Shown here piece by piece: positions 53,189 through 61,718 of a stretch of 64,000 nucleotides of DNA. A program made the translations under genes and the position numbers. The notes beneath the pieces were generated by a model that had not been told where the DNA came from, ran no database searches, and saw only the letters and a program-made list of their open reading frames with translations. Source of the DNA: Streptomyces mangrovisoli. GTDB taxonomy: Bacteria > Actinomycetota > Actinomycetes > Streptomycetales > Streptomycetaceae. The number at the start of each line of letters is the position of its first letter. Positions within the stretch are counted from its first letter, which is position 1. Where the stretch lies: NCBI RefSeq assembly GCF_000974985.2, contig NZ_LAVA02000003.1, forward strand, positions 1-64,000, given 5' to 3'.

Positions 53189-54184
53189 ATGGGTACGGAG
53201 GCTGTGACCTTCAAGAACATGGCGCTGGCGAAGGCGATCAACGAGTCGCTCAGGCACGCGCTGGACGCGGACCCCAAGGTTCTGGTCATGGGCGAGGACG
53301 TCGGCAAGCTCGGCGGCGTCTTCCGGGTGACCGACGGACTCCAGAAGGACTTCGGCGAGAGCCGCGTCATCGACACCCCGCTCGCCGAGTCGGGCATCGT
53401 CGGCACCGCCATCGGCCTCGCCCTGCGCGGCTACCGCCCGGTGGTGGAGATCCAGTTCGACGGCTTCGTCTTCCCGGCCTACGACCAGATCGTCACGCAG
53501 CTCGCGAAGATGCACGCGCGCTCGCTCGGCAAGGTCAAGATGCCGGTCGTCGTGCGCATCCCCTACGGCGGCGGCATCGGCGCGGTCGAGCACCACTCCG
53601 AGTCCCCCGAGTCGCTGTTCGCGCACGTGTCGGGCCTGAAGATCGTCAGCCCGTCCAACGCCTCGGACGCGTACTGGATGATGCAGCAGGCCATCCAGAG
53701 CGACGACCCGGTGATCTTCTTCGAGCCCAAGCGGCGCTACTGGGACAAGGGCGACGTCGACACCGAGGCCATCCCCGGCCCGCTGCACAAGGCGCGCGTG
53801 GTGCGCGAGGGCAGCGACCTGACGCTCGCCGCGTACGGCCCCATGGTCAAGCTCTGCCAGGAGGTCGCCGACGCGGCCGCCGAGGAGGGCAAGTCCCTGG
53901 AGGTCCTGGACCTGCGCTCCATCTCGCCCCTCGACTTCGACTCCATCCAGGCGTCCGTGGAGAAGACGCGCCGCCTGGTCGTCGTCCACGAGGCTCCGGT
54001 GTTCTTCGGCTCGGGCGCGGAGATCGCCGCCCGGATCACCGAGCGCTGCTTCTACCACCTGGAGGCCCCGGTGCTCCGGGTCGGCGGCTACCACGCCCCG
54101 TACCCGCCGGCGCGTCTGGAGGAGGAGTACCTGCCGGGCCTGGACCGGGTGCTCGACGCCGTCGACCGCGCCCTTGCGTACTGA
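53189..54184 (+). CDS. bkdB: Branched-chain alpha-keto acid dehydrogenase E1 beta (second operon)
   Basis: E1 beta subunit of 331 residues. Blocks: LVMGEDVGKLGGVFRVTDGL, RVIDTPLAESGIVGTAIGLA, YGGGIGAVEHHSESPES and GSGAEIAARITERCFYHLEA. It starts 2 nt after the E1 alpha stop at ATG 53189, with GAGGGGG upstream. It is close in sequence to the copy at 36196-37200, showing an old duplication of the operon. Confidence 0.96.
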   Translation: MGTEAVTFKNMALAKAINESLRHALDADPKVLVMGEDVGKLGGVFRVTDGLQKDFGESRVIDTPLAESGIVGTAIGLALRGYRPVVEIQFDGFVFPAYDQIVTQLAKMHARSLGKVKMPVVVRIPYGGGIGAVEHHSESPESLFAHVSGLKIVSPSNASDAYWMMQQAIQSDDPVIFFEPKRRYWDKGDVDTEAIPGPLHKARVVREGSDLTLAAYGPMVKLCQEVADAAAEEGKSLEVLDLRSISPLDFDSIQASVEKTRRLVVVHEAPVFFGSGAEIAARITERCFYHLEAPVLRVGGYHAPYPPARLEEEYLPGLDRVLDAVDRALAY

Positions 54185-54194
54185 GGAGAGGGTC

Positions 54195-55625
54195 GTGACG
54201 ACGATGACTGAGGCGTCCGTGCGCGAGTTCAAGATGCCCGACGTGGGCGAGGGACTCACCGAGGCCGAGATCCTCAAGTGGTACGTGCAGCCGGGCGACA
54301 CGGTGACCGACGGCCAGGTGGTGTGCGAGGTCGAGACCGCCAAGGCGGCCGTCGAACTCCCCATCCCCTACGACGGTGTGGTCCGCTCCCTGCACTTCCC
54401 CGAGGGCACCACGGTGGACGTGGGCACGGCGATCATCGCGGTCGACGTGAACGGCGGCGCGGCCCCCGAGGCCGCCTCCGAGGCCCCGGCGGCGCAGCCC
54501 GCCCCCGAGGAGGCGCCCAAGCGGCAGCCGGTCCTCGTCGGGTACGGCGTGGCCGCGTCCTCCACCAAGCGGCGCGCGCGCAAGGGACCCGAGGTGGCCG
54601 TCCCCGCGACCCCGGCGATCCAGGCGGAACTCAACGGCCACGGCACGGCGGCGCCCGCCACGCCGGCCGCTCCCGCGCCGGCCCCGGCCGCCCCCGAGCC
54701 GGTCGCCAAGGAGCGCCCGCTGGCCAAGCCGCCGGTGCGCAAGCTGGCCAAGGACCTGGGCGTGGACCTCGCGACGGTCACCCCGTCCGGCCCGGACGGC
54801 GTCATCACCCGCGAGGACGTGCACGCGGCGGTGGCCGCTCCGGTGCCCGCGGCCGCCCCGGCCGCCGTTGCTACTGCCGCGGCTCCGGCGGTCGCCGCGA
54901 GTCCCGTCGTCGCCTTCGACGCGGCCCGTGAGACCCGCGTGCCGGTCAAGGGCGTCCGCAAGGCGACCGCGACGGCGATGGTCGGCTCGGCGTTCACCGC
55001 GCCGCACGTCACGGAGTTCGTGACGGTCGACGTGACCCGCACGATGCGGCTGGTCGAGGAGCTCAAGCAGGACAAGGACCTGCAGGGCCTGCGGGTCAAC
55101 CCGCTCCTGCTGATCTCCAAGGCCCTGCTGGTCGCCATCAAGCGCAACCCGGACATCAACGCGTCCTGGGACGAGGCGAACCAGGAGATCGTGCTCAAGC
55201 ACTACGTCAACCTGGGCATCGCCGCGGCCACCCCGCGCGGCCTGATCGTCCCCAACATCAAGGACGCGCACGACAAGACGCTCCCGCAGCTCGCGGAGGC
55301 GCTCGGCGAGCTGGTGTCCACGGCACGGGAGGGCAAGACCTCCCCGGCCGCGATGCAGGGCGGCACGGTGACCATCACCAACGTCGGCGTCTTCGGCGTC
55401 GACACCGGTACGCCGATCCTCAACCCGGGCGAGTCCGCGATCCTCGCGATCGGCGCGATCAAGCTCCAGCCGTGGGTCCACAAGGGCAAGATCAAGCCGC
55501 GTCAGGTCACCACCCTGGCGCTCAGCTTCGACCACCGCCTGGTCGACGGCGAACTCGGCTCGAGGTTCCTGGCGGACGTGGCCGCCGTCCTGGAACAGCC
55601 GAGGAAGCTGATCACCTGGGCGTGA
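54195..55625 (+). CDS. bkdC: Dihydrolipoamide acyltransferase E2 (second BCDH operon)
   Basis: E2 of 476 residues: lipoyl domain with VETAKAAVEL (modified Lys), Ala/Pro linkers, subunit-binding domain (KPPVRKLAKDLGVDLATV) and acyltransferase domain with SFDHRLVDGE. The start is GTG 54195 after GAGGAGAGG; an ATG three codons later also fits. It ends the operon; a 13-bp stem terminator follows. No E3 gene is adjacent. Confidence 0.96.
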   Translation: MTTMTEASVREFKMPDVGEGLTEAEILKWYVQPGDTVTDGQVVCEVETAKAAVELPIPYDGVVRSLHFPEGTTVDVGTAIIAVDVNGGAAPEAASEAPAAQPAPEEAPKRQPVLVGYGVAASSTKRRARKGPEVAVPATPAIQAELNGHGTAAPATPAAPAPAPAAPEPVAKERPLAKPPVRKLAKDLGVDLATVTPSGPDGVITREDVHAAVAAPVPAAAPAAVATAAAPAVAASPVVAFDAARETRVPVKGVRKATATAMVGSAFTAPHVTEFVTVDVTRTMRLVEELKQDKDLQGLRVNPLLLISKALLVAIKRNPDINASWDEANQEIVLKHYVNLGIAAATPRGLIVPNIKDAHDKTLPQLAEALGELVSTAREGKTSPAAMQGGTVTITNVGVFGVDTGTPILNPGESAILAIGAIKLQPWVHKGKIKPRQVTTLALSFDHRLVDGELGSRFLADVAAVLEQPRKLITWA

Positions 55626-55639
55626 CGCCCGACCCAGAC

Positions 55640-55678
55640 CCGGAGGGGGCGGCCGCAGCGCGCGACCGCCCCCTCCGG
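55640..55678 (+). terminator. Terminator of the second BCDH operon
   Basis: CCGGAGGGGGCGG (55640-55652) pairs with CCGCCCCCTCCGG (55666-55678), 14 bases after the E2 stop codon. Confidence 0.75.
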
Positions 55679-55710
55679 TGTTCCCGATCGCCGTTCGCCC
55701 CCTGGGGCCG

Positions 55711-56403
55711 CTACTGCGGTGCGCCGCCCGGCGTCGCATGCGAGGCGCTGTGGTCGCGCCGCATGTGTTCGTTGATGGTGTCCAGCAGAGTGGAGAGCGT
55801 CTCGGCGGTGACCCAGGGCATCGCGCGAGTGAGGCCCGCCCGTGCGTCGGCCGAATCCAGCAGACCGACGAGGGCGGACTGGGCCTCCGATGCGACGGGG
55901 CCGAGGAATTCGACGCAGAAGGGATGCTCCGAGTCGATCGCGGCGCCGAGCGCTTCCTCCAGCGACTCGTACTCGTCCGACCCGATCCAGTTGTCGTGGA
56001 ACCCGCGAAGCATGCGGAAGCGGATGGCGGTGGACCAGTCGCGGGCGGACGGATCGTTCTCCTCCGTCGTGTCCTGCTCGACGGACCGAAGCAGCTTCGC
56101 CAGAGTTCGCAGGTAATCGGCGCCGTCCCTGCCCGCGGCGGCACGGCTGAGCTTGGCCGTGAACGCGGGGGGAAGTTCCGCCTCCGACTGGTCGATCAGC
56201 GCGGCGGTGAGATCGAGCAGAGCCGTCGCCGTGGTGACAGGACAGAGCCACCGGGCCTCGTTCGACGACCGGACCATCCGTACGAAGGCGGCCAACTCGT
56301 CGGGCAAGGAGCGCGTTCCGCCGGACTCCTGGCACAGGACGGCCAGATCCAGAATTCTGTCCGTCGGCCCTCTGTCGAACGCGGACCAGGTGAACGATGC
56401 CAA
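55711..56403 (-). CDS. Presumed immunity protein to the RNase A-like toxin
   Basis: Protein of 230 residues with no family I recognise. It is acidic, helical and Leu/Ala-rich, with no signal peptide or membrane segment, so it should stay in the cytoplasm. It starts at TTG 56403 with GGAGG 8 nt upstream, 23 nt after the toxin stop, and is the last gene of the WXG100-toxin operon. This position is typical of immunity genes in polymorphic toxin systems; the role is inferred from position only. Confidence 0.6.
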   Translation of the reverse strand: MASFTWSAFDRGPTDRILDLAVLCQESGGTRSLPDELAAFVRMVRSSNEARWLCPVTTATALLDLTAALIDQSEAELPPAFTAKLSRAAAGRDGADYLRTLAKLLRSVEQDTTEENDPSARDWSTAIRFRMLRGFHDNWIGSDEYESLEEALGAAIDSEHPFCVEFLGPVASEAQSALVGLLDSADARAGLTRAMPWVTAETLSTLLDTINEHMRRDHSASHATPGGAPQ

Positions 56404-56426
56404 AGCAATTCCCTCCGCGGGATCTA

Positions 56427-58178
56427 TCAGTTCACCGGCATGGAAGTGACAACGGTGAATGGAGGTTCGAGTCCGTCGCGATATCTTAGTACAACCCGGA
56501 CTTTGTGCGTGTTGCTCGCCTGGGCCCCATCTCCGTGCTGAGCGTAGTCGGAACCGCTGACGGTGGAACCGGTCACCTCATTGAAGGAGAGTTCAATGGG
56601 GGGTTGAATCTTTGAATTGTTCGGGTCCCAGCCGGGGTTGTTTCGTTTCCTTCTCTCGACCCTTTCTATCCATTTCTCTATGCGGTCGGCGTTGTTGACG
56701 TCATCGAGAGCGGCCTGGGTGAATCTCTGTGCAGAGGGAAGATCCGTGAAGGTCGAGGCGCTGCTGGCGCTGGAGTCGTCCCGGAGTCGCCCTCTGAGCT
56801 GGTCGTCGGTCAGGCCGACGTGCTTCTCGATGGAATGTCCGCCGTAGAGTCCTTCATCGCCGGCCAGGTCGATCGGGTAGAAGTGGTTCTTCTCGTCCTG
56901 GTCCACGGTGTACTGATGCTCGTTCTTGAAGTCGTTGAGCGAGCGGCTGCCGAAACCTTCGGCCCTGGCTTCTTCCGCTGCGAACGTCGGCGCGCTTCTG
57001 AGCGCTTCGTCCAGTTCCCACTCCAGAGCCAGCAAGGTGGCGGCGGCGTCCTGGAACTTCTGCTGGTAGATCTCGACCGCTGCGTCCGCCGCTTCTCGGT
57101 CCATGTGCTTGCGGAAGGTCCAGACGAGGGTCGCGAACATCTGAGGGCCGGCGAGTTCAAGTATCTCCAGCGGGTTGCCGCTGGTCAGTTCGTTCACCAT
57201 TCCCTCGGCGGCCTTCTCGGCGAGGTGGGTGGTGGTTTGGCGGCACGTGCGTGCTACCCCGGCCAGGTCGTTGCAAGCCGTCCGCACGGTGTCCGCGGTG
57301 TGCTGCAGAACTTCGAGCAAGGGTCGACGCTGTGTCGGCGCGATGTTCCCTGCAGTGGCCCAACTGCGACCGCCCTGCTGTGTGACCTGACCCTGCGCGT
57401 CCCGGGTCTGTCCCCACGGAGTCGTCCCCCAGATGGACTGGCAGAAGGCATTCATCGCGCTCTGCCATTCATTGTTTCCCTGGGGGTTCGTGATGTAGGA
57501 GATGGCAGAGGTGAATTCGTCTCCCGCGGCGAGTGCCGTCTTGCCGGCATCTTGCCATGCTCCGGCCATTCCTTTGAGGTGTCCCTCATCGGCACCGGGC
57601 GTGATTTCATGAGTCTTGCCCAGATTCAGCCCGTACTCGATGGCAGGTCGAATGGCCCCCGCGAGGAAATCGGGAATCTTTCCCAGTGCCCCTGAAATCG
57701 CCCATGAGTCCGCGTCCTGACCGGTTCCCGACCACTTGATGTCGTTGATCTTCCCGTAGTCGGGCGCCTTGTCGATGACTGCGGGCGGTGTGTGACGCGG
57801 AGGAGGGCCGTACATTCCGCGCGAAGCCCAGTCGGCCGCTTGGTAGTTGTTGGCGGTCACGGTGAGGCCGACGGAGACGCCACCGACGCTCACCACACTG
57901 GCCGCCCAGACCTGTAAGAATTTCTCGGCGATCCGCATATAGGCTGCGGCGAAGGCGTCCGGACCGGATCCGTTGCCCGCCGACTGGCTGTATTGATGGA
58001 GAGCGCTCGTCAATGTCGAGGCGCCCTTGTCGTAGTCGAACTGCCCGTCACGTACCACGGCCGACGTGTAGTAAAGGTGCTGCGGCTTCAGCTCGAATCC
58101 GCCGCCGGAAGTCGGCGCCGTGGTGTTGAGCCGGTCGCGTTCCCGTCGGCGCTCGGCAGCGCCGGGACGGCTCCCCAT
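56427..58178 (-). CDS. Polymorphic toxin with C-terminal RNase A-like domain
   Basis: Protein of 583 residues. The long N-terminal part (about 1-350) is helical, without a signal peptide, and is likely the delivery part used with the WXG100 partner. The last about 150 residues carry GGHSIEKHVGLTDDQLRGRL (from residue 446) and SASTFTDLPSAQRFTQAALD, the signature of the bacterial RNase A-like toxin family; His in GGHS and Lys in EKHV are probable catalytic residues. Codon 88 is TTA (57915-57917), rare and bldA-dependent; CTA and AGA occur near the 3' end. One line (56581-56640) is 52% G+C, far below neighbours. ATG 58178 overlaps the WXG100 stop (TGATG). Confidence 0.8.
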   Translation of the reverse strand: MGSRPGAAERRRERDRLNTTAPTSGGGFELKPQHLYYTSAVVRDGQFDYDKGASTLTSALHQYSQSAGNGSGPDAFAAAYMRIAEKFLQVWAASVVSVGGVSVGLTVTANNYQAADWASRGMYGPPPRHTPPAVIDKAPDYGKINDIKWSGTGQDADSWAISGALGKIPDFLAGAIRPAIEYGLNLGKTHEITPGADEGHLKGMAGAWQDAGKTALAAGDEFTSAISYITNPQGNNEWQSAMNAFCQSIWGTTPWGQTRDAQGQVTQQGGRSWATAGNIAPTQRRPLLEVLQHTADTVRTACNDLAGVARTCRQTTTHLAEKAAEGMVNELTSGNPLEILELAGPQMFATLVWTFRKHMDREAADAAVEIYQQKFQDAAATLLALEWELDEALRSAPTFAAEEARAEGFGSRSLNDFKNEHQYTVDQDEKNHFYPIDLAGDEGLYGGHSIEKHVGLTDDQLRGRLRDDSSASSASTFTDLPSAQRFTQAALDDVNNADRIEKWIERVERRKRNNPGWDPNNSKIQPPIELSFNEVTGSTVSGSDYAQHGDGAQASNTHKVRVVLRYRDGLEPPFTVVTSMPVN

Positions 58179-58495
58179 CAGGTAGCTCCCCAGCCGCGCA
58201 GAACTGCCTGGTGAGCAGCTGCGTAGTTGGTGTGGCCGTTGGTCACATACTCGTGGAGCCACTTCTGGGCCGCCCGGAGATCCTGCGCCGATCGGTCCCA
58301 CTCATCGAGTTTCTGGACGAAGATCTCGCGGGCCTCGCCCTTCCAGGAAAGGACGACGGGCTCGACACGGTCGTAGAGGTCGTCGAGCGTGACGTCGAGA
58401 CTCTTGAGGATGTCCTCCAGTTCGCCGGCAAGTTCGCGCAGCGTGCTGAAGGACACCGATATGTCGTCGTCGGCAGGTCTGGATCCGATCGACAT
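58178..58495 (-). CDS. WXG100-type small secreted partner protein
   Basis: Helical hairpin protein of 105 residues with the turn motif SWKGEA (WxG) near residue 50, then EIFVQKLDEWDRSAQDLRAA. WXG100 proteins are type VII (ESX) secretion substrates or chaperones that accompany larger effectors. ATG 58495 follows GGGGGGTG. Its stop overlaps the start of the toxin gene, so the pair should be translated and secreted together. No ESX core gene (eccC, eccD) lies in the window. Confidence 0.8.
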   Translation of the reverse strand: MSIGSRPADDDISVSFSTLRELAGELEDILKSLDVTLDDLYDRVEPVVLSWKGEAREIFVQKLDEWDRSAQDLRAAQKWLHEYVTNGHTNYAAAHQAVLRGWGAT

Positions 58496-58565
58496 GTCAC
58501 CCCCCGGGCATTGGCACGACGGCCTTGCCGATGTGGTCATTCTACGAAAGCCCCCGGGAACGGCG

Positions 58566-58596
58566 ACGGGCCCGCCGCGGGGTGCGGCGGGCCCGT
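58566..58596. terminator. Terminator between carboxypeptidase and WXG100 operon
   Basis: Perfect 13-bp stem ACGGGCCCGCCGC / GCGGCGGGCCCGT with a 5-nt loop. It lies 17 bases after the stop of the leftward carboxypeptidase gene and 70 nt upstream of the WXG100 start. Confidence 0.75.
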
Positions 58597-58613
58597 GCGT
58601 GGGTTCGGGTGGG

Positions 58614-59516
58614 TCAGCCGAGCTTGGCGAAGCCGTAGGTGAGGAGCTTCTTCGCGTCCGACTCGCGCTGGGCGATCGAGGTGGAGGCGAGGACGGTGCC
58701 GATGACGGTCTTGCCGTTGCGGGTGGCGGCGAAGACGAGGCAGTACTTGGCCTCGGGGCCGGAGCCGGTCTTCACGCCGATCGTGCCGCTGTAGCTGCTG
58801 AGCAGGCCGTTGGTGTTGGTCCACGCGGCCATCGTGCGGGTGGAGCCCGTCTTGGTGATGGTCTTCGCGGTGTACGACTTCGTCTTGACGACGGTGCGGA
58901 ACGTCGAGTTCTTCATCGCGCTGCTGGCGATCTTCGTCAGGTCACGCGGCGTCGAGTAGTTGTTGCCGTTGCCGATGCCGTCGAAGGAGTCGAAGTGCGT
59001 GTGCGTCAGGCCGAGGCTCTTCGCGGCGCTGTTCATCTTGCCGATGAACGACTTCACGCGCGCGGCCCGCGTCGTGCCCGAGCCGTACTTGTCGGCGAGC
59101 GCGTAGGCGGCGTCGCAGCCGGACGGCAGCATCAGCCCGTAGAGGAGCTGGCGGACGGTGACCTTGTCGTTGACGATCAGGTGCGCCGAGGAGGCGTTGT
59201 TGGCGACGATGTAGTCGCTGTACGCCTTCTGGATCGTGACCTTGGCGTCGAGGTTCAGGTTCGACTGGGCGAGCACGACCTTGGCGGTCATGATCTTCGT
59301 GGTGGAACCCGTGGAGAGTTCCGTGTCGGCCTTCTTCGTGAACAGCGAGGTGCCGGTCGCGTTGTTCATCACGTAGCCGCCCTTGGCCACGATGGTGGGC
59401 GTCGTGACGGCCTGCGCGGGCGCCGCGGCGAAGGCTCCGCCGGCGAGCATCGCGCCGGACGTGACGGCGACGGCCGCGGCCCTGCGGAGGCGGGTGCCCT
59501 TGAGAGCAGTAATCAA
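58614..59516 (-). CDS. D-alanyl-D-alanine carboxypeptidase (DacA-type, S11 family)
   Basis: Secreted low-molecular-weight PBP of 300 residues that trims the terminal D-Ala of peptidoglycan stem peptides. A signal peptide (RRAAAVAVTSGAMLAGGAFA, cleavage after APAQA) precedes the S11 domain: SxxK in LSTGSTTKIMTA, the second motif in LPSGCDAAYALA, and KTG in GVKTGSGPEAK. The TTG start at 59516 (MITALKG) has a weak GGGG upstream; no ATG or GTG fits the signal peptide better. It is transcribed leftward, away from the GntR gene. Confidence 0.9.
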   Translation of the reverse strand: MITALKGTRLRRAAAVAVTSGAMLAGGAFAAAPAQAVTTPTIVAKGGYVMNNATGTSLFTKKADTELSTGSTTKIMTAKVVLAQSNLNLDAKVTIQKAYSDYIVANNASSAHLIVNDKVTVRQLLYGLMLPSGCDAAYALADKYGSGTTRAARVKSFIGKMNSAAKSLGLTHTHFDSFDGIGNGNNYSTPRDLTKIASSAMKNSTFRTVVKTKSYTAKTITKTGSTRTMAAWTNTNGLLSSYSGTIGVKTGSGPEAKYCLVFAATRNGKTVIGTVLASTSIAQRESDAKKLLTYGFAKLG

Positions 59517-59724
59517 AGTGAGATACCCCGATTGTCTGTAATGCCCCTGAAAGTGCGGCCAAGTTGAGGTGGCATGAAAGTGGGGCCGCACGTGTGTGAC
59601 ACGTAAGTAGCACAGAAGGTTGTGCGATCGCTGAGGGAAAATCTCGGAAATCCGATGTCGGTGCGACCATCCGACGAACCGCCCGACGAGTCGCCCTCGT
59701 CCGCATCTCGGACGACCGCCCGTC

Positions 59725-59754
59725 GTGCACACGTGTTGTATCTATGCTGTGCAC
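59725..59754. promoter_or_regulatory. Inverted repeat overlapping the GntR promoter
   Basis: GTGCACA (59725-59731) and TGTGCAC (59748-59754) flank TATGCT (59743-59748), a -10-like hexamer, just before ATG 59755. It is a good candidate operator for autoregulation of the GntR gene. Nothing else is recognised in 59517-59724 except the upstream region of the carboxypeptidase gene. Confidence 0.5.
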
Positions 59755-60426
59755 ATGGCCTCAGCCCCACCCGTCAACTCCCCGACGCTCAAACGCCCGC
59801 CCGCCGCCGAACGCGTCTACGCCCACGTCAAGCAGGGCGTCCTCGACCGCCGCTACGAGGGCGGCACCCTGCTCACCGAAGGGGAGCTCGCCGAGGCCGT
59901 GGGCGTCTCGCGCACCCCCGTGCGCGAGGCCCTGCTGCGGCTGGAGGTGGAGGGCCTGCTCCGGCTCTACCCGAAGAAGGGCGCCCTCGTACTGCCCGTC
60001 TCCGCGCAGGAGATCGCCGACGTGGTCGAGACCCGGCAGCTCGTCGAGACGCACGCGGCGCGCAAGGCCGTCCCCGCGCCCCCCGCGCTCCTCGAGCGCC
60101 TGGAGGAACTGCTGCTGCGGCAGAAGGAACAGGCCGCCGCGGGCGACCTGGCCGCGGCGGCGGTCACCGACCGCTGCTTCCACGCCGAGATCGTCCGCAA
60201 CGGCGGCAACGAGATCCTCTCCCGCCTCTACGACCAGCTCCGCGACCGCCAGCTCAGGATGGGCGTCGCCGTGATGCACTCCCACCCCGACCGCATCGCC
60301 AAGACGCTCACCGAGCACGAGGAGATCCTCCGGGCGCTGCGCGCCGGCGACGCGGAGGCCGCCGTCGAGGTCGTGCACCGGCACGTGAGCTGGTTCTCGC
60401 ACCTCGCGCGGGGTGAGGTCCGATGA
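59755..60426 (+). CDS. GntR-family (FCD) transcriptional regulator
   Basis: Regulator of 223 residues: N-terminal winged helix (LTEGELAEAVGVSRTPVREA, LEVEGLLRLYPKKGALV) and a C-terminal FCD helical ligand domain (ETRQLVETHAARKA, DRCFHAEIVRNGGNEI, TLTEHEEILRALRAGDAEAA) with His/Asp metal-binding residues. It overlaps the MFS gene by ATGA and probably regulates it. TATGCT lies 6 nt before ATG 59755 and no Shine-Dalgarno is seen, so leaderless. Confidence 0.9.
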   Translation: MASAPPVNSPTLKRPPAAERVYAHVKQGVLDRRYEGGTLLTEGELAEAVGVSRTPVREALLRLEVEGLLRLYPKKGALVLPVSAQEIADVVETRQLVETHAARKAVPAPPALLERLEELLLRQKEQAAAGDLAAAAVTDRCFHAEIVRNGGNEILSRLYDQLRDRQLRMGVAVMHSHPDRIAKTLTEHEEILRALRAGDAEAAVEVVHRHVSWFSHLARGEVR

Positions 60427-61718
60427 GCAACACCACCCTTCCGGGGGACCCGCCCGGCGGCCGCCGGGCGGTCGCCGTCTGGAGCATCGGCGTCACCGTC
60501 TACTTCGTCGCCGTCATCTTCCGCACCTCGCTGGGCGTCGCCGGCCTCGACGCGGCCGACCGCTTCCACGTGGGCGCCTCCGCGCTGTCCACCTTCTCCA
60601 TCCTCCAGCTGCTCGTGTACGCCGGAATGCAGATACCGGTGGGCCTGCTCGTCGACCGCCTCGGCACCAAGAAGGTGCTGAGCATCGGTGCCGTGCTGTT
60701 CACGGCGGGTCAGGTGGGCTTCGCCTTCTCCCCGTCGTACGGCACCGCCCTCGCCTCGCGCGCCCTGCTCGGCTGCGGCGACGCGATGACCTTCATCAGC
60801 GTGCTGCGGCTGGGCACCCGCTGGTTCCCCGCCCGGCGCGGTCCGCTCGTCGCGCAGCTCGCCGGTCTGGCCGGCATGGCCGACAACCTCGTCTCCACGC
60901 TGGTGATCGCCCGGCTGCTGCACGGCCTCGGCTGGACGGCCGCGTTCGCCGGCAGCGCGGTCGCCGGAGCGGTCGCCCTCGTGCTGGTGCTGCTGTTCCT
61001 CAAGGACCACCCGGAGGGCCACGAGCCCGAGCCGCTGCCGCACCGGGGCGCCGCGTACGTCCGCCGGCAGATCGCCGCGTCCTGGCGCGAGCCGGGCACC
61101 CGGCTCGGCATGTGGGTGCACTTCACCACGCAGTTCCCGGCGATGGTGTTCCTGCTGCTGTGGGGCCTGCCGTTCCTGGTTCAGGCGCAGGGCCTCAGCC
61201 GCGCCACCGCCGGTGAGCTGCTGACCCTGGTCGTGCTCTGCAACATGGCCGTGGGACTCGTCTACGGCCAGGTCGTCGCCCGGCACCACGCGGCGCGGCT
61301 GCCGCTGGCGCTCGGCACGGTCGCGGCGACCGCGGTGCTGTGGGCGGCGACACTGGCGTATCCCGGCGGGCACGACCCCATGTGGCTGCTGATCACGCTG
61401 TGCGCGGTGCTCGGCGCGTGCGGTCCGGCCTCGATGCTCGGGTTCGACTTCGCCCGGCCCGCCAACCCGCCGGAGCGGCAGGGCACGGCGTCCGGGATCA
61501 CCAACATGGGCGGCTTCGTCGCCTCGATGACCACGCTCTTCGCGATCGGCGTGCTGCTGGACTCGACCGGCGACGACTACGCGATCGCCTTCTCCGCCGT
61601 GTTCGTGCTCCAGGCGGTGGGCGTCAGCCAGATCCTGCGGCTGCGCGCCCGGGCGGCGCGCAGGGAACGGGAGCGGCTGGTCGCGAGCCGCGTCGAGACG
61701 GTGCACGTACCGGCCTAG
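60423..61718 (+). CDS. Major facilitator superfamily transporter
   Basis: Membrane transporter of 431 residues with 12 predicted helices. MFS signature region YAGMQIPVGLLVDRLGTKKV between TM2 and TM3; a second half begins near LGMWVHFTTQFPAMVFLLLW. The N-terminus is VWSIGVTVYFVAVIFRTSLG. It resembles the nitrate/sugar-phosphate-type MFS branch, but the substrate is unknown. ATG 60423 overlaps the GntR stop. Its TAG stop (61716-61718) coincides with the left edge of the MITE-like element. Confidence 0.88.
   Translation: MSNTTLPGDPPGGRRAVAVWSIGVTVYFVAVIFRTSLGVAGLDAADRFHVGASALSTFSILQLLVYAGMQIPVGLLVDRLGTKKVLSIGAVLFTAGQVGFAFSPSYGTALASRALLGCGDAMTFISVLRLGTRWFPARRGPLVAQLAGLAGMADNLVSTLVIARLLHGLGWTAAFAGSAVAGAVALVLVLLFLKDHPEGHEPEPLPHRGAAYVRRQIAASWREPGTRLGMWVHFTTQFPAMVFLLLWGLPFLVQAQGLSRATAGELLTLVVLCNMAVGLVYGQVVARHHAARLPLALGTVAATAVLWAATLAYPGGHDPMWLLITLCAVLGACGPASMLGFDFARPANPPERQGTASGITNMGGFVASMTTLFAIGVLLDSTGDDYAIAFSAVFVLQAVGVSQILRLRARAARRERERLVASRVETVHVPA

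Noticed and set aside
60562..60577. Possible parS (GCTTCCACGTGGGCGC)
   Set aside because: Too many mismatches in both half-sites; it is ordinary coding sequence of the MFS gene.
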